From positions 1 through 12,043 of the forward strand of contig CAMAMZ010000057.1 in assembly GCA_945837185.1 (NCBI GenBank): DNA of 12,043 nt. The letters run 5' to 3'. Positions 6,782 to 12,043 of the stretch are shown piece after piece (the first letter of the stretch is position 1; each line of letters starts with the position of its first letter). Below the pieces are notes generated by a model, which was not told the DNA's origin, did not search any database, and saw only the letters and a program-made list of their open reading frames with translations. Source of the DNA: an uncultured Bacteroidales bacterium (GTDB lineage: Bacteria; Bacteroidota; Bacteroidia; Bacteroidales; Bacteroidaceae). Made by a program: the position numbers and the translations under genes.

Positions 6782-6789
6782 CAAATATA
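6782..6789 (-). promoter_or_regulatory. Bacteroidota -7 box for the DUF4492-cydAB operon
   Basis: On the minus strand the bases read TATATTTG, matching TAnnTTTG. Expected transcription start is near 6775, giving a leader of about 18 bases to the ATG at 6757. No TTTG is seen about 19 bases upstream. The remaining divergent gap (6790-6871) is AT-rich and holds nothing else I can name. Confidence 0.6.
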
Positions 6790-6871
6790 CAGATTATTTT
6801 TTAAATTTATCCGATTTTTCCCCAAAATTGCTAATTTTTCGTATAATAAGGTGATTGGGAGGGGTTTTTAC

Positions 6872-6902
6872 TTTGTAGTTTGCGATAAATACTATACTTT
6901 TG
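6872..6902 (+). promoter_or_regulatory. Full Bacteroidota promoter for the efflux operon
   Basis: TTTG at 6872-6875, exactly 19 bases, then TACTTTTG at 6895-6902. This matches the Bacteroidota housekeeping promoter pattern TTTG-N19-TAnnTTTG in both boxes and spacing. Transcription would begin near 6908, about 28 bases before the ATG at 6936. No other promoter is evident downstream, so this one likely drives the whole plus-strand cluster. Confidence 0.8.
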
Positions 6903-6935
6903 CAAATAAAAAACAGATAATAAATAGGTATAGGT

Positions 6936-7808
6936 ATGAACAAAAAAATGCTGATTCCATTGCTTCTTATCCTTGCACTGCTGATAGGAAGTGTGGCATA
7001 TTTGGCCGTGAGCCTCAACAAGCAAAAGCAGGAAAACCAAGCCATGCAGGAACTCGCTGAAATAGACAAGAAGGAAATGGAGAACGAATACCAGCAGTTC
7101 TCTAACCAGTACAGCGAGATGATGACTAAAATCAATAACGACTCCATTGTGGCACAGCTCACTGCCGAGCAGGAAAAGACCCAGCGCCTGTTGCAGGAAC
7201 TCAAGGAAACCAAGAGCTCTGATGCGCGGGAGATAGCCCGACTCAAGAAGGAGTTGGCAACGGTGAGGGCCGTTTTGCGTAACTATGTGCTGGAGATTGA
7301 CTCCCTTAACCGCTTGAACCAGAACCTGATGGAGGAGAACAACCGTGTGAAGGGTAAATACGAGGAGGCTGCGCGACAGATTCAGGGATTGAACTCTGAA
7401 AAGGCTTCTCTGTCGGAGAAGGTGGCTATTGCGGCCCAGCTCGATGCCATCGGCATTCGCTTTACCATGCTCGACAAGCGTGGCAAGTCGACCAAGAAAA
7501 TAAAGAAATGCAAGAGCATACAGATTGATTTCAGTCTGGCCAAGAATGTTACGGCAGCCAGTGGCATGAAAACGGTATATGTGCGTGTCATCACACCTAC
7601 CGGTGGCGTGTTGGGCAATGCCGGCTCTTTTACGTATCAGAACAAAACATTGCAGGCTTCGTTGAAGAAGGTGGTGGAATATGGTGGACAGGAAACTCCT
7701 GTCACGATGTACTGGAACGTTACGCAGGCCTTGGTGGAAGGTTCTTACAATGTGAGCATCTTTGCCGATGGCAATATGATAGGATCGAAGAACTATACGG
7801 TAGAATAA
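6936..7808 (+). CDS. Membrane-anchored coiled-coil protein of unknown function, head of the efflux operon
   Basis: The protein has 290 residues. A hydrophobic segment (5-26) without an obvious cleavage site suggests an inner-membrane anchor with the rest in the periplasm. Residues about 27-165 are rich in Glu, Gln, Lys, Leu and Asn with repeated heptad-like stretches (LLQELKETKSSDAREIARLK at 85-104, IDSLNRLNQNLMEENNRVKG at 121-140), a long coiled coil. Residues about 172-290 form a separate, probably beta-rich domain (KTVYVRVITPTGGVLG at 212-227, VEGSYNVSIFADG at 267-279) resembling an immunoglobulin-like sandwich. I know similar proteins in Bacteroidota only as hypothetical. It starts about 28 bases after a strong promoter and ends 7 bases before the TolC gene, so co-expression with the efflux genes is well supported. 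A structural or accessory role in that envelope-spanning complex is inference. Confidence 0.85.
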   Translation: MNKKMLIPLLLILALLIGSVAYLAVSLNKQKQENQAMQELAEIDKKEMENEYQQFSNQYSEMMTKINNDSIVAQLTAEQEKTQRLLQELKETKSSDAREIARLKKELATVRAVLRNYVLEIDSLNRLNQNLMEENNRVKGKYEEAARQIQGLNSEKASLSEKVAIAAQLDAIGIRFTMLDKRGKSTKKIKKCKSIQIDFSLAKNVTAASGMKTVYVRVITPTGGVLGNAGSFTYQNKTLQASLKKVVEYGGQETPVTMYWNVTQALVEGSYNVSIFADGNMIGSKNYTVE

Positions 7809-7815
7809 GGGTTTC

Positions 7816-9240
7816 ATGAGGGGATTGCTAACAAGTTGTATGTTTGTAGGTGCCATGCTCACGGCGCAGGCTCAGGAAGTGCTGAGCTTGGACAGCTGTA
7901 GGGCGATGGCCTTGCGCAACAACAAACAGCTTAACGTGTCGCGCCTGAAACAGAAGGTGGCGGGCAATACACGCAAGGCTGCGCGTACCAAATACCTGCC
8001 CAAGTTGGATGTGGCTGCAGGCTATGCCTATACAACCAAGGAGGTTTCCTTGTTGAGCAATGAGCAGCAGCACACGCTCAACCATTTGGGAGACATGCTT
8101 GCATCGGCTATGACAGGTGCTGGAGGGGGTATGCTCGACCAGTTGGCGCCCATGGTAGGACAGGTGGGCAACAAGATGGGCGCAGCGGTGACGGATGCTT
8201 TCCAAACGGATACAAAGCATCTGTGGACGGGTGCTGTCATGGTGCATCAACCCTTGTACATGGGAGGTGCTATTGTGGCAGCCAACAAAATGGCTGATGT
8301 GAGTGTGCAGATGGCTGCTACCGAACTGAACCAAAAAAAACAGGCCACGCTCTATGAGGTGGACCAGGCTTATTGGCTTGTTGTTTCCTTGTGCCAGAAA
8401 AAGAAACTGGCACAGAGCTATACGGCTTTGGTGAGGAAACTGCATGAGGATGTGCAGAAGATGATCAAGCAGGGTGTGGCTACCAAGGCCGACGGACTGA
8501 AGGTGGACGTTAAGGTGAATGAGGCGGAGATGCAGCTGCTGCAGGTGGAAAATGGCTTGTCGTTGGCGCGTATGGCACTCTGTCAGCTGTGTGGTCTGCC
8601 TATGGACAGGGAGGTGTCGTTGGCTGATGAAAAGGCGGAACAGACGACAAGCAACCTTGTTGCCGACTGCGATATTGAAGCGGTGACGTATGAACAGCGG
8701 CCTGAACTGCAACTGCTCGGACAGATGGTGGAATTGAGTCAACAGTCAACGCGCCTTGTCAAGGCGGCCTATCTGCCTCATGTCATGCTCACCGGTGGCT
8801 ATCTGTTGTCGAACCCCAATGTGTTCAATGGCTTCCAACGTAAGTTTGGCGGCGTGTGGAATGTGGGGGTTATGGTGCAGATTCCGGTATGGAACTGGCA
8901 GGAAGGAACCTATAAGGTAAGGGCTTCTAAATTGAACACCACCATGGCCATGCTGGAACTCGACGATGTGCGCGAAAAGGTGGAGCTACAGGTGGCACAG
9001 GGAAGGTTTCAACTCAAAGAGGCCTTCAAACGCTATAATATGGCAACCCACAACATGCAGAGCGCAGAAGAGAACCTGCGGTGTGCCAACCTCGGATTCA
9101 AAGAAGGGGTGATGGGATTGACGGAAGTCATGGAAGCGCAAACAGCCTGGCAACAGGCGCAGAGTCAACGAATCGACGCCGAGGTGGCTGTAAACATCTC
9201 GCGCGTGAACTTGAAGAAAGCATTAGGAATTTTAAATTGA
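7816..9240 (+). CDS. TolC-family outer-membrane efflux channel
   Basis: The protein has 474 residues, usual for TolC/OprM-type channels. A signal peptide is present (MRGLLTSCMFVGAMLTAQA, cut near residue 19). Two OEP-type repeats follow: the first starts at LSLDSCRAMALRNNKQLNVS (23-42), with KYLPKLDVAAGY at 59-70, and the second around YEQRPELQLL (292-301) with AAYLPHVMLTGGYL at 317-330. The C-terminal FKEGVMGLTEVMEAQTAW (428-445) is the typical end of the last long helix. It would form the trimeric outer-membrane pore that docks on the HlyD-family adaptor encoded next. AAGGG seven bases or so before the ATG is an unusually good Shine-Dalgarno match for this phylum. Only 7 bases separate it from the coiled-coil gene. 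Confidence 0.95.
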   Translation: MRGLLTSCMFVGAMLTAQAQEVLSLDSCRAMALRNNKQLNVSRLKQKVAGNTRKAARTKYLPKLDVAAGYAYTTKEVSLLSNEQQHTLNHLGDMLASAMTGAGGGMLDQLAPMVGQVGNKMGAAVTDAFQTDTKHLWTGAVMVHQPLYMGGAIVAANKMADVSVQMAATELNQKKQATLYEVDQAYWLVVSLCQKKKLAQSYTALVRKLHEDVQKMIKQGVATKADGLKVDVKVNEAEMQLLQVENGLSLARMALCQLCGLPMDREVSLADEKAEQTTSNLVADCDIEAVTYEQRPELQLLGQMVELSQQSTRLVKAAYLPHVMLTGGYLLSNPNVFNGFQRKFGGVWNVGVMVQIPVWNWQEGTYKVRASKLNTTMAMLELDDVREKVELQVAQGRFQLKEAFKRYNMATHNMQSAEENLRCANLGFKEGVMGLTEVMEAQTAWQQAQSQRIDAEVAVNISRVNLKKALGILN

Positions 9241-9250
9241 GAGCAAGATC

Positions 9251-10246
9251 ATGTCAGCAAAATCACAACATCAACATATCCTCCTTGTTGCTGCCGGCAT
9301 CACGCTGGTGGTGGTGCTTGTAGGTGTTATCGGAATGCTTGCCTTGCGAAGCGAAGAACCTACCATACAAGGAGAGGTGGAAGTGTCGGAGTATAGGGTG
9401 TCGAGCAAACTGCCTGGAAGAATCCTGGAACTGCGGGTGAAGGAGGGTGACTATGTGCACAAAGGAGATACGCTCGCTATTCTGGAGGTGCCGGAGGTAG
9501 ATGCGCAGAAGAAAGTGGCGCAGGCTACAGGAGAGGCAACACAGGCGATGAGCGACCTGGCTGATGCCGGTGCACGGAAGGAACAGATTCAAGCGGCATA
9601 CCAACTGGTGCAACAGGCGAAGGCGGCAAACGAGATAGCCCAGAAAACCTATCACCGTTTGCAGAACCTTTATAACGAAGGGGTTGTAAGCGGACAGAAG
9701 CGCGATGAGGCCTTTGCGGCTTACAAGGCTACAGAGGCGCAGGTGCTGGCAGCGGAAAGTCAGTATCAGATGGCAAAGAACGGTGCACGCATGCAAGAAC
9801 GCAGAATGGCACAGAAGCAGGCACAGGCTGCGGCTGAGGCGGTGGAGGTGGTGAACTCGCTGTTGCGGGAAACAGTACAGATATCCCAGACTGACGGTGA
9901 AGTGAGTGAAGTATATCCACGCATAGGTGAACTGGTGGGATTGGGCTCTCCCATCATGAGCATAGCCCAAATGGATGACGTGTGGGGTTCCTTCAACGTG
10001 CGTGAGGACCAGTTGCAAGGTATGAAGGTGGGCGATGTGATGGAGGCTTATTGCCCGGCTTTCAACAAAACACTGCAAATGAAGGTGTGCAGCATTAAAG
10101 ACCAGGGTAGCTATGCTGTTTGGAAAGCTACCAAGGCCAACGGGCAATATGATGTGAAGACTTTTGAGGTGAAGGCGCGCCCTGTGGCACCGTTTGACGG
10201 GTTGCGACCGGGGATGAGTCTGATTGTGGGTGGCAAACCCAAATAA
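9251..10246 (+). CDS. HlyD/EmrA-family periplasmic adaptor protein
   Basis: The protein has 331 residues. One N-terminal membrane anchor (about 10-31) is followed by the first half of the lipoyl/barrel-sandwich domain (VSSKLPGRILELRVKEGDYV at 50-69, KGDTLAILEVPEVDAQ at 71-86), a helical hairpin rich in Ala, Gln and Glu (about 84-205), the second lipoyl half (TDGEVSEVYPRIGELVGLGS at 214-233) and a beta-barrel domain ending in FDGLRPGMSLIVGG (315-328). Such adaptors bridge an inner-membrane transporter to TolC. It begins 10 bases after the TolC stop and is followed by the permease genes, the order of YbhG-like export operons. The substrate cannot be told from sequence. Confidence 0.95.
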   Translation: MSAKSQHQHILLVAAGITLVVVLVGVIGMLALRSEEPTIQGEVEVSEYRVSSKLPGRILELRVKEGDYVHKGDTLAILEVPEVDAQKKVAQATGEATQAMSDLADAGARKEQIQAAYQLVQQAKAANEIAQKTYHRLQNLYNEGVVSGQKRDEAFAAYKATEAQVLAAESQYQMAKNGARMQERRMAQKQAQAAAEAVEVVNSLLRETVQISQTDGEVSEVYPRIGELVGLGSPIMSIAQMDDVWGSFNVREDQLQGMKVGDVMEAYCPAFNKTLQMKVCSIKDQGSYAVWKATKANGQYDVKTFEVKARPVAPFDGLRPGMSLIVGGKPK

Positions 10247-10277
10247 GGAAAAGCGTTGCAGGCTTATTGGTAGGCAC

Positions 10278-11441
10278 ATGATAAAGCTGTTGGTTAGTAT
10301 CAGTTTGCGGGAGTGGGGAATCATTCGAAAACACCCTATCTATTGGTTTTGCTTGGGGGTGTTTCCTGTGGTGGTGATTCTCCTCTTCACGTCGTTGATG
10401 TCGGAAGGACAGCCTACGGCCTTGCCGGTGGGTATTGTTGACCACGACCATACTGCCGTGTCAAGAGGGCTGGTGCGGAAACTCGATGCGTTTCAGAATT
10501 CGAAAGTGGTGGCCCACTACACATCGGTGGCAGAGGCCAGAAAAGCTGTGCAGGAGAATGATATTTATGCCTTCCTCTATATACCGAAGGGCATGACCGA
10601 AGAGATGATGGCGCTGCGCCAACCTTCCCTTTCTTTTTATTATAGTAATGTAACGCTGTTGGCAGGCTCTTCCTTGTTCAAGGATTTGAAAACCGTATGC
10701 ACGTTGCTCACGGCCAATGTGGGTGCCACGAAATTGGCGGCTATGGGCAAGACGCCACGGGAAATCGAGCAGTTCCTGCAACCTATTGTCGTCGACCTCC
10801 ACATGATTGGCAATCCTTGGGCCAATTACAATGTCTATCTGTCTACTATCATGGTGCCGGGTTTGCTGATGCTGTTCATCATGTTGCTCACACCGTATGT
10901 GGTGGGAACGGAAATGAAGTTTGGAACGGTTGACCAATGGTTGGAGGCTGCGAAACAGCGTGTGGGGGTGGCTGTGGCCGGAAAGCTCTTGCCCTACACC
11001 TTAGTGTTCTTGCTGGTGTTTTACGGATATGAGTGGTATATACTCCGCGTGCTGCATTTTCCGGCGCAGGGAGGGGTGATGGCGGCTGCTTGTGTGGGAT
11101 TGCTGGCAGTACTTGCTGCGCAGGGCTTAGGATTGTTCATGTTTGCCGTGATGCCTTCGTTGCGCATGTCTATGAGTATGTGTTCGTTGTGGGCCATGCT
11201 GGGTTTTTCGTTGTGTGGTGCCACCTATCCGGTGTTTGCTATGGATAGTATGATTGAAGGAATAGCCCAACTCTTCCCCCTCCGACATTATTATATGGTG
11301 TATCAGATGGCGGTGTTCAACGGCTATCCCCTGTCTTACTGCTGGATGAACGTGGCGGCCTTGCTCCTTTTTGCGTTCCTGCCATGGGTGGCGTTCCGAC
11401 CTCTCAAGCATGCGTTGCGCAACTATGTTTATACCCCTTGA
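10278..11441 (+). CDS. ABC-2-type transporter permease (first of a tandem pair)
   Basis: The protein has 387 residues from the ATG at 10278. An in-frame ATG at 10224 lies inside the HlyD gene and adds a polar stretch, so 10278 is preferred. The layout is that of YhhJ/YbhR-type permeases: a first transmembrane span (about 23-40), a long periplasmic domain (about 41-185) beginning LPVGIVDHDHTAVSRGLVRK (49-68), then five spans (about 187-209, 231-250, 267-290, 297-318, 355-373). The motif RHYYMVYQ (336-343), preceded by FP, is typical of ABC2_membrane proteins. It would form half of the inner-membrane channel with the next gene's product. No nucleotide-binding motif is present in the protein. 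It starts 31 bases after the HlyD stop. Confidence 0.92.
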   Translation: MIKLLVSISLREWGIIRKHPIYWFCLGVFPVVVILLFTSLMSEGQPTALPVGIVDHDHTAVSRGLVRKLDAFQNSKVVAHYTSVAEARKAVQENDIYAFLYIPKGMTEEMMALRQPSLSFYYSNVTLLAGSSLFKDLKTVCTLLTANVGATKLAAMGKTPREIEQFLQPIVVDLHMIGNPWANYNVYLSTIMVPGLLMLFIMLLTPYVVGTEMKFGTVDQWLEAAKQRVGVAVAGKLLPYTLVFLLVFYGYEWYILRVLHFPAQGGVMAAACVGLLAVLAAQGLGLFMFAVMPSLRMSMSMCSLWAMLGFSLCGATYPVFAMDSMIEGIAQLFPLRHYYMVYQMAVFNGYPLSYCWMNVAALLLFAFLPWVAFRPLKHALRNYVYTP

Positions 11442-11444
11442 GCT

Positions 11445-12043
11445 ATGAAAGAGAAGATGGAAAGAATCGGTATTTCGCAATGGATAGGAAGTGTCTTACG
11501 CGTTTGCAGCGAAGAGATGCGCAGGGTGTGTAAGGACGAAGGGGCGTTGATGTTCTTCATTCTTGTGCCTTTGCTCTATCCGTTGTTATATGCCTGGATA
11601 TATAATAATGAGGTGGTGCGCGAGGTGCCGGTAGCTGTGGTAGACTGTTCGCATAGCCATGAAAGCAGACTGTTTCTGCGCATGTTTGATGCCAGTCCTG
11701 ACACGCGGGTGGCTTATTATTGCAACAATCTGGAGGAAGCGCGCGACTTGGTGGCAAGACAGGTGGTGAAGGGGGTGCTCTATTTCCCGACGGATTATTC
11801 GCTACAGCTGCGCAGAGGAGAACAGGCCACGGTGGGTGTGTATTGCGACATGAGTTTGATGCTGACGTATAAGGCTATTTTTCAAACAGCCCAGACGGTG
11901 GCCTTACGGCATAATGGAGAAATACAGGTGGCCTTGTCGGGTGCCATGACGGAGCGGGATGAGGAACTGACGGTTCATCCCATTCAAATAGAGGAAGTGC
12001 CTATTTATAATGCTACAGGAGGATATGGCAATGCCATCTTGCC
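11445..12043 (+). CDS. ABC-2-type transporter permease (second of the pair), cut by the window end
   Basis: The ATG at 11445 follows the previous stop by 3 bases and the frame is open for 199 codons to the window edge. A first transmembrane span lies at about 34-53 (ALMFFILVPLLYPLLYAWIY), followed by a periplasmic domain. Residues 61-117 (VPVAVVDCSHSHESRLFLRM onward, then LEEARDLVARQVVKGVLYFP) run parallel to residues 49-105 of the preceding permease (LPVGIVDHDHTAVSRGLVRK, VAEARKAVQENDIYAFLYIP), so the two are diverged paralogues that most likely form a heterodimer. The remaining membrane domain is outside the window. Confidence 0.9.
   Translation, partial: MKEKMERIGISQWIGSVLRVCSEEMRRVCKDEGALMFFILVPLLYPLLYAWIYNNEVVREVPVAVVDCSHSHESRLFLRMFDASPDTRVAYYCNNLEEARDLVARQVVKGVLYFPTDYSLQLRRGEQATVGVYCDMSLMLTYKAIFQTAQTVALRHNGEIQVALSGAMTERDEELTVHPIQIEEVPIYNATGGYGNAIL

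Noticed and set aside
6758..6784. Nine-codon N-terminal extension of the DUF4492-like peptide
   Set aside because: Its ATG lies inside the TATATTTG -7 box, so it would not be on the transcript.
7816..7842. Lipobox-like LTSC at residues 5-8 of the TolC-family protein
   Set aside because: It is too near the N-terminus; the hydrophobic core follows the cysteine and a normal signal peptidase I site (TAQA) lies at about residue 19.
6831..7862. 343-codon minus-strand reading frame opposite the coiled-coil gene
   Set aside because: It is antisense to a gene with a full promoter and sensible domain order; no domain is recognisable and it would overrun the divergent promoter region.
10224..10277. 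Earlier start of the first permease inside the HlyD gene
   Set aside because: It adds a polar stretch before the natural MIKLLVSISLREW start seen in such permeases and overlaps HlyD by 23 bases.
9263..10324. 353-codon minus-strand reading frame opposite the HlyD gene
   Set aside because: It is a shadow of the low-stop antisense frame of an Ala/Gln/Glu-rich coiled-coil gene; its Leu/His/Cys/Arg-rich translation has no family features.

Overview
The window comes from a member of the Bacteroidota, most likely a Bacteroidales/Prevotellaceae-type genome. Three things point there: promoter boxes of the form TAnnTTTG upstream of divergent genes, with one near-ideal TTTG-N19-TAnnTTTG promoter; a DUF4492-like small protein directly ahead of cydA-cydB; and a Bacteroidota-style Mrp ATPase. 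Genus and species are inference only. I see no rRNA, tRNA, CRISPR array, insertion sequence, phage gene or origin. Both window edges cut through genes.

Layout. (1) 1-1799, minus: the N-terminal 600 residues or so of a secreted protein that resembles glycoside hydrolase family 115 (xylan alpha-1,2-glucuronidase) from end to end, but whose catalytic barrel is reduced to about 100 residues. (2) 1895-2995, plus: an Mrp/NBP35-type P-loop ATPase with an N-terminal DUF59 domain. It is divergent from the GH115-like gene and shares a 95-base promoter region with it. (3) 3694-3008, minus: an exported cyclophilin-type peptidylprolyl isomerase that converges on mrp. The two stop codons lie in opposite arms of one perfect hairpin. 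(4) 6757-3751, minus: a DUF4492-like membrane peptide, then cydA, then cydB, giving a cytochrome bd quinol oxidase; the isomerase may be the last gene of this transcript. (5) 6936-12043, plus: a membrane-anchored coiled-coil protein, a TolC-family outer-membrane channel, an HlyD-family adaptor and two tandem ABC-2-type permeases, the second cut by the window end. Spacing is tight and one good promoter sits at the head, so this looks like a single efflux or secretion operon. No ATPase gene for it lies within the window.

Working together: the minus-strand respiratory cluster gives high-affinity oxygen reduction at the inner membrane. The plus-strand cluster would span the whole envelope, with permease pair in the inner membrane, HlyD adaptor in the periplasm and TolC in the outer membrane; the coiled-coil protein is a candidate partner. 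The observations most worth a second look are the barrel-collapsed GH115-like protein, the uncharacterised coiled-coil gene heading the efflux operon, the DUF4492-cydAB linkage without a visible CydX, and several small DNA structures: the shared stop-codon hairpin, a 14-bp palindrome on the mrp promoter, and paired 14-bp repeats ahead of the isomerase gene.
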